DNA of 64,000 nt from Clostridium manihotivorum (lineage in GTDB: Bacteria > Bacillota > Clostridia > Clostridiales > Clostridiaceae), in assembly GCF_004015185.1 (NCBI RefSeq), contig NZ_CP025746.1, positions 6,093,776-6,157,775 of the forward strand, given 5' to 3'. The position numbers and the translations under genes are program-made. This document shows positions 45,484 to 54,236 of this stretch, one piece after another. Within the stretch, counting starts at the first letter, position 1. Each line of letters opens with the position of its first letter. The notes beneath the pieces are model-generated. The model made no database searches and had not been told where the DNA came from. It saw only the letters and a list, made by a program, of their open reading frames with translations.

Positions 45484-46944
45484 CTATGCCTTACTAGCTT
45501 TTTTAAAGAACTTATTGATAAAAGCTAACAGAACTTTATCTTTCGTTAGATATAATACCCCAACATAATATAGTACATTTATTGTAACCGCAAGTAAAAA
45601 CACAGGAACAACCCTATTTGTGACCATTCTTATCCCTAAGGTTATAGGTATAAATATAATCGAGTATAAAAGATATTTAAGCTTTTCCATAGTAAATAAA
45701 TTTATCTTTACTTTAAGCACAAATACAGCATAAATAAATTCCATACTTATTAAAATAAAATTAGCTAATGCTGTGGTATATATTGCTGTAACTGCAGTAA
45801 ATATTCCTAACTTTACTAATGTAATATTAAATATTAAATTCATTACTCCTGCTCCAAGTATAAATAAAACAAGTCTCTTCTCTTTTCTTTTTACATATAA
45901 TATTTGATTGGTGAAAACAGACTCAAAGGCAGAGGTTATCATAAAGAAAGTAAATCCTTTTAGTACTGGAACAGTATCTATGTACTTAGCACCACCGTAT
46001 ATAAGTACTATCTCTCTAGCAGTCACAAATATTCCAATAGCTGCTGGAAATATGAAAGCAAATAGATTCTCGCACACTTTATTTAAAAGATTATGATACC
46101 CATCTTCGTCATCCTTGGCCACTATATTCGCAAGTCTTGGTATAGTTACATATACCACCGATAGTATTAAAGTATTAAGCATAGATGTTATGTATGAAGA
46201 AAGCGTATAATATGCAACAGACCTATCACTTACATAATCACCAAGCATTACTCTGTCAAGCTGTATATAAAGCATGTTAGCATTGCCCATTATAAGGGAC
46301 ATTAGTAAATACTTAACGTGGATACTTAAGTTTAAATTCTTAAAACTAAAACCTATTCTTTTCTTTATATAAATGAAACTCACAAAGTAGTTTAAAAGAG
46401 TATATGCATTTATTATTACTGTGTATATAATATAGTCTTTCTCTGTTCTTACAAATGCAAATAAGCAGATAAGGTAAATTATTCTTACTATTATGGTTTT
46501 TATAGCTATAAAATCATAGTTTTCTAAAGCTTCATTTGCCCACTCTATATAAAATACGTTAGCAAATATATTAATTGAATACAACATCAGTACAGGGTAC
46601 TTTACTGTACCTCCATACTTTGCATTAGTAAACATTATGAATATTGATAAGACTACAATATTAGCTATTACTCCAATAACAAATAGACTAGTAAATACTG
46701 TCTTAAGCTTTTCCTTATCATTTCTTATCCTACTCATTTCTCTTAAGCCATATTGGTATATGCCAAAGGTTGCAAAAATATAGAAATAATTATAGATTGC
46801 ATCAGCATGATTAATCATTCCCATATTATTGTCCCCTATTACTCTATAGGCATAGGGACCTATTATAAGTGGTACTAATATATTAAAAGTACTTAGTAAA
46901 ACCTTGAATATTACATTTCTCGTAATAGATTTGTTCTTCTCCAT
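45484..46944 (-). CDS. Polysaccharide/oligosaccharide flippase (Wzx type)
   Basis: A 486-residue protein with 12 to 14 hydrophobic helices and the polysaccharide-transporter N-terminus (KSITRNVIFKVLLSTFNILVPLIIGPYAYRVIGDNNMG). It likely flips a lipid-linked sugar across the membrane for envelope polysaccharide assembly. No glycosyltransferases lie beside it, so its substrate is unknown. It ends at a clear terminator and is probably monocistronic. Confidence 0.85.
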   Translation of the reverse strand: MEKNKSITRNVIFKVLLSTFNILVPLIIGPYAYRVIGDNNMGMINHADAIYNYFYIFATFGIYQYGLREMSRIRNDKEKLKTVFTSLFVIGVIANIVVLSIFIMFTNAKYGGTVKYPVLMLYSINIFANVFYIEWANEALENYDFIAIKTIIVRIIYLICLFAFVRTEKDYIIYTVIINAYTLLNYFVSFIYIKKRIGFSFKNLNLSIHVKYLLMSLIMGNANMLYIQLDRVMLGDYVSDRSVAYYTLSSYITSMLNTLILSVVYVTIPRLANIVAKDDEDGYHNLLNKVCENLFAFIFPAAIGIFVTAREIVLIYGGAKYIDTVPVLKGFTFFMITSAFESVFTNQILYVKRKEKRLVLFILGAGVMNLIFNITLVKLGIFTAVTAIYTTALANFILISMEFIYAVFVLKVKINLFTMEKLKYLLYSIIFIPITLGIRMVTNRVVPVFLLAVTINVLYYVGVLYLTKDKVLLAFINKFFKKASKA

Positions 46945-47192
46945 AAAGCTAACCTTCCGTTAAAAAATAATAATTTAAATGATAAAATCTTTGTATGATC
47001 TTCTATAGTTAAAAGTACAAAAATAAAATATTCTTTACAAGATGTAATTATATTTTATAGTTTCAATATTGTCCATTAATAAAGTGTTACAATTAATCAA
47101 TTCTCATAATTAACCCACTATCTGCTACAATAATTTCTATTTTATTAAAGTAAAGTGGTATAATTAATACATATTTGTAAGGAGTGATTTAT

Positions 47193-48071
47193 GTGATAAA
47201 TACTTTAGAAAACAATTTTTTGAAGATTAGTAGTTCAACCTATGGAGGAGAACTTCACAGTATCTTCTCAAAATCAGACAATACAGAACGTCTTTGGAAT
47301 GGAGATGAAACTTACTGGAAGTATCATGCTCCAATACTATTCCCTATAGTCGGAAAGGTAAACAATAACCAGTACTTAGTTAATGGAGAAAAATACTCTT
47401 TACCTCAACATGGGCTTGCTAGAGTACAAGATTTTTCTTTACTAAATAAAACTGAGAATTCTATTACTTATGAATTAATATATTCTGAAGAAACCTTAAA
47501 GGTTTATCCTTTTAAATTCTCATTAAAAATAAGCTATATAATAGAAAATAACACTTTAACTATAAATTATACTGTAACCAATTTAGACTCTAAAGTTATA
47601 CCTTTCTCCATAGGAGCTCATCCTGCTTTTATGTGTCCTATATTAGAAAATGAATCATTAAGCGACTACTACTTTGAATTCAATAAAGAGGAGACTGCTT
47701 CATTAATACCACTAAACAGTGACGGGTTTCTAAAAAGAGAGTCTGTTCCATTTCTAAAGAACGAAAATAATATAATGTTATCGAAGGAATTATTTAAGAA
47801 TGATGCGCTGATTCTAGAAGACTTAAACTCTACAAGAATATCCTTAAAGTCAAAGAATCATTCCAAATCCTTAGATTTCGATTTTAGTGGTTTTCCTTAT
47901 CTAGGCCTTTGGTCTAAACCTACAGGATCTCCTTTTGTGTGTATAGAGCCTTGGTATGGCCATGCCGATTATGAGGATTTCACTGGTGAGTTTTCAGATA
48001 AGGAAGGTATATTAAAGCTGGATCAAAGCAAAAGTTTTAATTGCTCTTATTCAGTAACAATAAATTGTTAA
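47193..48071 (+). CDS. Aldose 1-epimerase-like mutarotase (LacX/YeaD type)
   Basis: A 292-residue beta-sandwich protein of the galactose mutarotase superfamily. Motifs are APILFPIVGKVNNNQY, the HGLARVQDFSLL block with a conserved His-Gly, GAHPAFMCP with the catalytic His, and CIEPWYGHADYED with the catalytic Glu. It interconverts sugar anomers; the sugar is unknown. GTG at 47193-47195 is chosen because GGAG lies eight bases upstream; a GTG at 47184 would overlap that site. Confidence 0.88.
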   Translation: MINTLENNFLKISSSTYGGELHSIFSKSDNTERLWNGDETYWKYHAPILFPIVGKVNNNQYLVNGEKYSLPQHGLARVQDFSLLNKTENSITYELIYSEETLKVYPFKFSLKISYIIENNTLTINYTVTNLDSKVIPFSIGAHPAFMCPILENESLSDYYFEFNKEETASLIPLNSDGFLKRESVPFLKNENNIMLSKELFKNDALILEDLNSTRISLKSKNHSKSLDFDFSGFPYLGLWSKPTGSPFVCIEPWYGHADYEDFTGEFSDKEGILKLDQSKSFNCSYSVTINC

Positions 48072-48101
48072 GTAATGCTCTATTTTTTCTAGACATTAAA
48101 A

Positions 48102-48139
48102 AGCTCGCTGAAGTAACCTTATTCAGCGAGCTCTTTTTT
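48102..48139. terminator. Bidirectional terminator between epimerase and helicase genes
   Basis: An 11-bp stem AGCTCGCTGAA with its complement (48102-48132) has TTTTTT after it on the plus strand and TTTTT on the minus strand, serving convergent genes. Confidence 0.9.
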
Positions 48140-48178
48140 GAGCATCAACTTTTCCGAATGTATATGATTTTAGCTTAG

Positions 48179-50533
48179 CTAGTTACCCCAAAATTCCTTC
48201 AGTTTGGCTTCTAACATATTCGGATCTCTTATTATATTATATTCCTTAAGCCATTCTCTCGGCATCAATGCCATATACTTATTAGTGGCAAACCTATCAT
48301 CTATAAGCAAAACTGAGCCAATGTCGTCTTCGGTTCTTATAACTCGACCAGCAGCTTGAAGCACCTTATTCATTCCTGGATAAGTATAGGAATAATCATA
48401 CCCCATATCCTTGTCACCAAAAAAATTTCTTATGAGTTCTCTTTCGGTACATAACTGCGGCAGTCCAACTCCAACAATTGCAGCTCCTATAAGTCTATCA
48501 TTAGTTAAATCAATACCTTCAGAGAATACTCCACCTATCACACAAAAAGCCACCATGGTACTATCTGGATTATTATCGAACTTCTTCAGAAATACTTCTC
48601 TCTCTTCCTCATTCATATCTCCACTTTGTAGTATGGTGTTTATATCAGGATAAACATTTTTAAAATTATCATAAACATTAATCATAAATGAGTAGGAAGG
48701 TAAAAATATTATATAATTTCCTACTTTAGAACTTACAAAGTTATGGATATACTCAACTATATAACCTATATTTTTTTCTCTATGTTTATATCTAGTAGAA
48801 AGCGTTGCTATATTTAAATTCATATTTTCTCGTTCAAAAGGCGAGGCTAGTCTTAGCTTGTAGCTATTCTCATCACCTCCAAGTACATCTATAAAATAAT
48901 TAAGAGGAGTTAAAGTTGCAGAAAATATAATCTTACTTTTTGCCCTATTCATAGCCTCTATCATCTTATTTCTTGGATATATACAAAATAGTTTTAACAC
49001 TACTTTCTTATTGGCACAATCTATATAGCTAATATATCCATTGTCATAGTTCTCTCCTATTGCTATAAAAGAGTTCAACTGAAAATATAATTCCAATATA
49101 TTTTCATATCCTTCAGTTCCTCTGCTCTTAATTAAATATTCATCGGACTCTTTTAAAAAGTTTCTTATAAGGGGATATAAATCTTTAGGATTTTCCTCTA
49201 AAACTAAATAATCCACCTCTATTTCTTCTGTTCTTCTTCTAAGCTCTATCATATAGCTATTTAAAGCACTAAGTGCCTTATACATTCCTGGAGACTTTCC
49301 CTTAGAAATTTTTTTACATTCCATAATGTTGCTCTTATCTATTGCTGCTGAAAACATCTCTCTTGAACGTTCAACCAAATTGTGAGCCTCATCAATTAGA
49401 AAGATATAGTTTTCATCTATATCTTCAAAAAAACGTCTCAGATACACCTTAGGATCAAATGCATAGTTATAGTCACAAATTATTGCATCACACCAGAATG
49501 TTAGATCTAGAGAAAATTCAAAAGGACATATTTTATGTTTTAATGCATATTTCTCAACTATATTTCTCGTTACTGAATCTTCATTAGTTATTAAATCTCT
49601 TATAGCATCATTAACTTTGTCATAGTAATTAAGAGCATAACTGCATTCATCTGGATTGCAGGCTGATCCCTTACTAAAACATATCTTATCCTTTGCTGTA
49701 ATAGTAATAGACTTACATTTAAGCCCTTTCTCTCTTAGCCTATCAAAAGCTTCCTCTGCTACCGTCCTAGTTATAGTCTTAGCGGTTAGATAAAAGATTC
49801 TATCACCAAGCCCCTCGCCTAAGGCCTTTATAGCAGGAAATATGGTAGATATTGTTTTCCCTATACCTGTAGGAGCTTGCACGAATAAGGTTTCTTCCTG
49901 TCTTATAGTATTATAAGCGGCTACAGCAAGTTCTCTCTGACCTTTTCTATAATTACTAAAGGGGAAAACCACTTCGCCTATTGAATTATTTCTACGCTCT
50001 ATCCAATTAGCTTCTACTTTTGCCCACATATAATAATTTTCTACTATGCTCATCACAAATTCTCTTAATTGATCTGCTTTGTAATTTTTCCTTATACACT
50101 TTACTTCGTCTGTGCTTAATTGATAATAGCTAAGCTGTATATCTACATCTTCAAGATTATTATCTATCAAGTAAAAATAAGCGTAAAACTTAGCTTGTGC
50201 CCAATGAAGAGCATTATAGTCTTCATCAATCATGCTGAGATTACTATTAGTGCTTTTTATTTCTTCAATTATATTTTGTTCATTTTCTTTTATTATGCCA
50301 TCAGCTCTTCCTTCAACTACTATATCAAATTTATCAAACTGAAATTTATGCTTCATATATACTTCTTTTTGATAATTAGATAATTCTCTTTCATTCTGCT
50401 TTTGAAGCTTTTGATGTGCCCTAACACCTTCCTGTGCTCTAGTCTTACTCATAAATCTATTATCAATACTGCCTGTTCTAAGTACAAACTCAACTATATT
50501 TCTAACTGATATCCTTATATCCTTTTTCACCAT
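48179..50533 (-). CDS. Rad3/DinG-like helicase with N-terminal PD-(D/E)XK nuclease domain
   Basis: A 784-residue protein joining a Cas4/RecB-like nuclease domain (about 1-175; Asp78 in EGRADGI, Glu91 and Lys93 in EEIKS) to an XPD-type superfamily 2 helicase. The helicase has Walker A TGIGKT (222-227), an iron-sulfur domain with cysteines 285, 292, 297 and 336, DEAH at 381-384, and the C-terminal motifs GVFSEGIDL and QAAGRVIRTEDD. It should unwind and cut DNA in repair or recombination; its natural substrate is unknown. The gene is divergent from the VanX-like gene and monocistronic. Confidence 0.88.
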   Translation of the reverse strand: MVKKDIRISVRNIVEFVLRTGSIDNRFMSKTRAQEGVRAHQKLQKQNERELSNYQKEVYMKHKFQFDKFDIVVEGRADGIIKENEQNIIEEIKSTNSNLSMIDEDYNALHWAQAKFYAYFYLIDNNLEDVDIQLSYYQLSTDEVKCIRKNYKADQLREFVMSIVENYYMWAKVEANWIERRNNSIGEVVFPFSNYRKGQRELAVAAYNTIRQEETLFVQAPTGIGKTISTIFPAIKALGEGLGDRIFYLTAKTITRTVAEEAFDRLREKGLKCKSITITAKDKICFSKGSACNPDECSYALNYYDKVNDAIRDLITNEDSVTRNIVEKYALKHKICPFEFSLDLTFWCDAIICDYNYAFDPKVYLRRFFEDIDENYIFLIDEAHNLVERSREMFSAAIDKSNIMECKKISKGKSPGMYKALSALNSYMIELRRRTEEIEVDYLVLEENPKDLYPLIRNFLKESDEYLIKSRGTEGYENILELYFQLNSFIAIGENYDNGYISYIDCANKKVVLKLFCIYPRNKMIEAMNRAKSKIIFSATLTPLNYFIDVLGGDENSYKLRLASPFERENMNLNIATLSTRYKHREKNIGYIVEYIHNFVSSKVGNYIIFLPSYSFMINVYDNFKNVYPDINTILQSGDMNEEEREVFLKKFDNNPDSTMVAFCVIGGVFSEGIDLTNDRLIGAAIVGVGLPQLCTERELIRNFFGDKDMGYDYSYTYPGMNKVLQAAGRVIRTEDDIGSVLLIDDRFATNKYMALMPREWLKEYNIIRDPNMLEAKLKEFWGN

Positions 50534-50635
50534 ACAATCATCCTTTTTCTAAAGAGCTCCTTTAGTGGTATAATTAAAACACGATAAGTTAATTATAGAA
50601 TAACAAGATTCTATGTCAAAGGGAGATTTTGCAAT

Positions 50636-51367
50636 ATGAATATTAACCTGATAAAAAAGTACATTCCTATATTAGTCGTGATTGTCTTAGGCTTTTTCAT
50701 AGGTTTATATATAGCTTTTATCCATGATATAAAAAATACAAATACTGCAATAATTAAGATAAAATCATTTGCAATAAAACAGCACTCAAACTTTAACGAA
50801 AAATCCTCCTACAATGGACTAGTACATGTAGTTGATTATGATACTTCAATTGTCATAGATTTACGTTATGCAACAGACAATAACTTTACTAAGAAGAAAG
50901 TATATCTAAAAGATGTATGTCTTCTTCAAAAAGCAACATTAGACAAACTTATCGCTGCAAACAATGAATTTAAAACAATGGGTTATAGAATAAAAATATG
51001 GGATGCTTATCGTCCACCGGAAGTACAGCAATACTTTTGGAGCATAGTACATGATAGTAGGTTTATTGCAAGCCCTTACGCTAATTGGTCAAGACATAAT
51101 AGAGGTGTTGCAGTAGATATTACTTTGGTAGACGAAAATGGTAACGAGTTAGAGATGCCCACTGGATTCGATGAATTTAATGTAACTGCATATAGAACAA
51201 GCACTACTATGAGTGCTACTGCAAGAAAAAATATGAATCTACTTACCTCGATAATGGAGAAGCATGGCTTCAATACTATTCAAACTGAATGGTGGCACTA
51301 TGACGACAAAGATGCTGATAAATACCCAGTTATAAATCTTTCTCTAGATGATTTAAAAAACCACTAA
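50636..51367 (+). CDS. Membrane-anchored D-alanyl-D-alanine dipeptidase (VanX-like)
   Basis: A 243-residue zinc peptidase of family M15D with an N-terminal transmembrane helix (10-28). Zinc ligands and catalytic residues are visible: Arg125 in DAYRPP, His154 and Asp161 in SRHNRGVAVD, and Glu218 with His221 in TEWWHYDD. It cleaves D-Ala-D-Ala dipeptide. The anchor places the enzyme outside the membrane, unlike cytoplasmic VanX of resistance operons. No vanA, vanH or regulator genes are nearby, so resistance cannot be inferred; a wall-turnover role is more likely. Confidence 0.88.
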   Translation: MNINLIKKYIPILVVIVLGFFIGLYIAFIHDIKNTNTAIIKIKSFAIKQHSNFNEKSSYNGLVHVVDYDTSIVIDLRYATDNNFTKKKVYLKDVCLLQKATLDKLIAANNEFKTMGYRIKIWDAYRPPEVQQYFWSIVHDSRFIASPYANWSRHNRGVAVDITLVDENGNELEMPTGFDEFNVTAYRTSTTMSATARKNMNLLTSIMEKHGFNTIQTEWWHYDDKDADKYPVINLSLDDLKNH

Positions 51368-51390
51368 TAGAAATACTATTAGTGGTTTTT
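51359..51390 (+). terminator. Terminator of the VanX-like gene
   Basis: A perfect 12-bp stem AACCACTAATAG and complement (51359-51387), then a run of six T. The stop codon of the gene lies inside the stem. Confidence 0.92.
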
Positions 51391-51457
51391 TCACAGTTAT
51401 CTTTTCTAAACTATTAAAATACTAAAAAAGATCTAACTATAAGTAAATTAAATTATA

Positions 51458-52051
51458 TTATTCTGAATGATATTCATTTACTAGTTTTTGGACTAACTTC
51501 TTTATTACACTAGCCTGAGCTATTAACGACATAACCATTAAGAATATTCTTATTCTTTCTTCATCAGATGATTCTAACTTAAGATTTTTAACAAATCCTT
51601 CTAACTTATCTTCATTAAACAACGGCGCCTTTAAAAAATCTTTAAAGCTATCAGTTTGTATCTCTGAAAATATCTTATAAGCATCTTCCCAAGATATTAT
51701 ATCATCAGTTCTATCATTTATTTCATTAAACGCTAATCTAAATACCTTCTTTATTTCCTCTGTTGTCAATAGGGGCCTCATATAGCTTAATAAAACTAAC
51801 TGTGCAAGATGAAGTTTTGTGTAACCTCTCTTTTTTCCATCCTCAGGTTTAGTTATTACTTCACTTTTTATATAATTTTGAACAATATTGTTGGTATACT
51901 TATCTTCAGTAAATTTATCATTTAAATAATCAATAACCTGTGATAAAAACAAATCATATCTTGGCAACTCATCATATGATACCATACTATTCTTTGACAT
52001 TTCTTCTGCTAACCCTATTATATAATTTAGATCGAAATTCTTATCGTCCAT
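51458..52051 (-). CDS. DUF1836 protein, probable helix-turn-helix regulator
   Basis: A 197-residue helical protein. Its central segment (PEDGKKRGYTKLHLAQLVLLSYMRPLLTTEEI region, about 70-105) resembles the MerR-like DNA-binding helices of DUF1836 proteins, which are common in Firmicutes. No effector domain is recognisable. It is transcribed away from abrB, and its upstream region contains the DnaA-box cluster at 52251-52402. Confidence 0.8.
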   Translation of the reverse strand: MDDKNFDLNYIIGLAEEMSKNSMVSYDELPRYDLFLSQVIDYLNDKFTEDKYTNNIVQNYIKSEVITKPEDGKKRGYTKLHLAQLVLLSYMRPLLTTEEIKKVFRLAFNEINDRTDDIISWEDAYKIFSEIQTDSFKDFLKAPLFNEDKLEGFVKNLKLESSDEERIRIFLMVMSLIAQASVIKKLVQKLVNEYHSE

Positions 52052-52250
52052 AACACACCTCTAAATATATTGATTTTATGTTACTATATACTTCTATTAT
52101 ATAGTATACATAAACCCATTACAAGTTAACTGCGCCTATTTTTTATAATTATTATAATCTTACCTTAATTATTTTTCAATACTAAATTTTTCTTCCTATA
52201 CCTTACATGAAGCTTTGCTCATATAAACTTATATAATTATTAAATCCTAT

Positions 52251-52402
52251 CTTTCCACACTTATCCACAGTTATTCACAGGTTATAAACAGTATATGTTG
52301 ATAACTTAACACAACATCTTGTGTTTGCAATAAATAATGTACAAACTTTTGCACATTATCCACAGAATGCATGTGGATAACCTGTTTATTACATGTGGAA
52401 AT
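52251..52402. promoter_or_regulatory. Cluster of DnaA boxes
   Basis: Three perfect TTATCCACA boxes occur at 52261-52269 (+), 52356-52364 (+) and 52372-52380 (-). Near matches lie at 52251-52259 (+), 52271-52279 (+), 52296-52304 (-) and 52394-52402 (-). The following 500 bases are extremely AT-rich. The arrangement resembles an origin or a regulatory DnaA-box cluster, but no dnaA, dnaN or rpmH is in the window. Confidence 0.75.
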
Positions 52403-52822
52403 ACTACTAAAAAACACCTTAATCCAACAAATTATTATATTTTTATACACTCGAAATATTACATTATTTTTACATAAAAATTTATTCTATACACCTATTA
52501 TAATCTTTTTTATTTATTAATAGTTAATTTTACAATATTAATGGGTGTGTTTCCATATAAATATAAACAAAATTTATTTTAATTACATATACTATTGATG
52601 TAAAAAACATTTTTTACCCCAACAAAAGCTTAATTTCGACAATGCTAGTCCACTATTCCAACAAATTACTTTTTTTTAATTGTTTTTATGATTTTTAGTA
52701 ATTATTTGTTTTTTTGAATAATTTACTATTAATTTATATAAAAACATTAATTTAATTATCCATTATTGAATATTTATCAAATTTATTGAAGAAATTTGTA
52801 TATTTTTGAACAAGTAATGGTA
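52403..52822. other. AT-rich spacer between DnaA boxes and abrB promoters
   Basis: About 420 bases of very AT-rich sequence without reading frames or strong hairpins. One weak Spo0A-like box in reverse orientation (TTCGACAAT, 52635-52643) is present. Confidence 0.5.
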
Positions 52823-52960
52823 TTGACTTTTCAAAAAAATGGTAGTATATTTAATCTATAAGTTTACTAGATAAAATATTTGTAAAAAAACAAAAAATAT
52901 TATCATTTAATATTGACTTTATATTACATTTTTGCTAGTATTATAATATAATTTGTCGAA
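52823..52960 (+). promoter_or_regulatory. Tandem abrB promoters with Spo0A box
   Basis: Promoter 1: TTGACT (52823-52828), 17 bases, TATATT (52846-52851). Promoter 2: TTGACT (52913-52918), 17 bases, TAGTAT (52936-52941). A perfect 0A box TTTGTCGAA (52952-52960) lies just below the predicted start of promoter 2, the same place where Spo0A-P represses abrB in Bacillus. Confidence 0.75.
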
Positions 52961-52988
52961 AGATGTAGGATATGAGGAGGAAACAAAA

Positions 52989-53234
52989 ATGAAATCAACA
53001 GGTGTAGTTAGAAGAGTAGATGAGTTAGGAAGAATAGTTATTCCTATAGAATTAAGAAGAACTTTAGACATAGCAGAAAAAGACGCTCTAGAAATATATG
53101 TAGATGGTGAACAAATAATATTAAAGAAATACGAACCAGCTTGTATATTCTGTGGTGATGCTAGAGACGTAATAAACTACAGAGGAAAGAATATCTGTAA
53201 GAACTGCTTACTAGAGCTTAAGAACGATAAATAA
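52989..53234 (+). CDS. abrB: AbrB-family transition-state regulator
   Basis: An 81-residue DNA-binding protein with an N-terminal swapped-hairpin AbrB domain (MKSTGVVRRVDELGRIVIPIELRRTL, residues 1-50) and a C-terminal half carrying four cysteines in two CxxC pairs (CIFC and CKNC), which could bind zinc; Bacillus AbrB lacks this. ATG at 52989 follows GAGGAGG by eight bases; an upstream start in the same frame would lie before the ribosome site. Regulation by Spo0A is likely, so it should hold back post-exponential genes until sporulation or solvent formation begins. Confidence 0.95.
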   Translation: MKSTGVVRRVDELGRIVIPIELRRTLDIAEKDALEIYVDGEQIILKKYEPACIFCGDARDVINYRGKNICKNCLLELKNDK

Positions 53235-53255
53235 TTAAATATGATTCTAATTTAT

Positions 53256-53294
53256 AAGCACTTCAACTCCCCTTGAAGTGCTTATTATTTTTTT
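53256..53294 (+). terminator. Terminator of abrB
   Basis: A perfect 11-bp stem AAGCACTTCAA and complement with a six-base loop (53256-53283), then ATTATTTTTTT. Confidence 0.93.
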
Positions 53295-53336
53295 ACTGTT
53301 AAGGGAAGTTTAACATTTCTTGTTATCTAAACCTAG
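53288..53336. repeat. Terminator-associated repeat, copy D
   Basis: On the plus strand, TTTTTTTACTGTTAAG is followed by TTTCTTG, then TATCTAAACCTAG. It is the reverse orientation of copies A to C, and follows the abrB terminator. Confidence 0.65.
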
Positions 53337-53393
53337 CCAATATTAGAGCTTTAGATTAGCTATTTATGCCAAGCAATAAAAAATAAAATTATA

Positions 53394-54233
53394 TTATATA
53401 CTCGTAGAATATTTATAAACTTCAGATTTAGGTAGCTTTCTTTCCTTAGCTACAGCTTTTATAGCATCCTTTTTCCCCATCCCAGCATTAATATTCTTTA
53501 TAATGTGTTCTTCTATGGAAAGATCCTCCCACTCTGATTTCTTTTCATTTTCAATTTCTTCCTTTGTCTTGCCTTCAAGTACTAATACGAATTCTCCTTT
53601 TGGCTGCTTAGATGTAAAATATACTAGAGCTTCACTTATGTTGACTCTTACCACCTCTTCATGAAGCTTAGTTAGCTCTCTGCATATTGATATTCTTCTA
53701 TCCCCAAAGCATTCTTTCAAAAAATCTAATGTATTCAAAAGTCTATGGGGAGCTTCGTAAAATATTATAGTTTCACTTCTATCTTTAAGATCTTCTACGA
53801 CCTTTAATCTATCTTTATTTTCTCTAGGAAGAAATCCTCTAAATATAAACTTAGTAGTATCAAATCCAGAATAAACTAATGCTGTTGTAGTTGCTGTTGC
53901 TCCTGGTAACACTTCAAACTCTACATTTTCTTCAATACATCTTTTAACAATTATCTCGCCTGGATCTGATATTCCTGGTGTTCCAGCGTCAGATACCAAT
54001 GCTACAGATTTACCTGAATTTATTATCCCTATTATATCCTCGCTTTTCCCGTACTCATTATGCATATGATAACTTATAAGGGGCTTTTTAATCTCATAAT
54101 GATTCAAAAGCTTTAATGTTTGTCTTGTATCTTCTGCAGCAATAACATCAACACTCTTAAGAGTCTCTATCGCTCTCAGAGTTATGTCTTTTAAATTGCC
54201 TATAGGCGTAGGTACTAGATAAAGTTTAGCCAT
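53394..54233 (-). CDS. rsmI: 16S rRNA (cytidine-1402 2'-O)-methyltransferase RsmI
   Basis: A 279-residue tetrapyrrole-methylase-fold enzyme that 2'-O-methylates C1402 in the ribosomal P site. Visible signatures are LYLVPTPIGNLKDITLRA, AAEDTRQTLKLLNHY, ALVSDAGTPGISDPGE and LPGATATTTALVYSG. It follows the TrmN6-like gene with three bases between stop and start and is surely co-transcribed. The same gene pair is found near abrB in Bacillus. Confidence 0.95.
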   Translation of the reverse strand: MAKLYLVPTPIGNLKDITLRAIETLKSVDVIAAEDTRQTLKLLNHYEIKKPLISYHMHNEYGKSEDIIGIINSGKSVALVSDAGTPGISDPGEIIVKRCIEENVEFEVLPGATATTTALVYSGFDTTKFIFRGFLPRENKDRLKVVEDLKDRSETIIFYEAPHRLLNTLDFLKECFGDRRISICRELTKLHEEVVRVNISEALVYFTSKQPKGEFVLVLEGKTKEEIENEKKSEWEDLSIEEHIIKNINAGMGKKDAIKAVAKERKLPKSEVYKYSTSI

Positions 54234-54236
54234 AAA

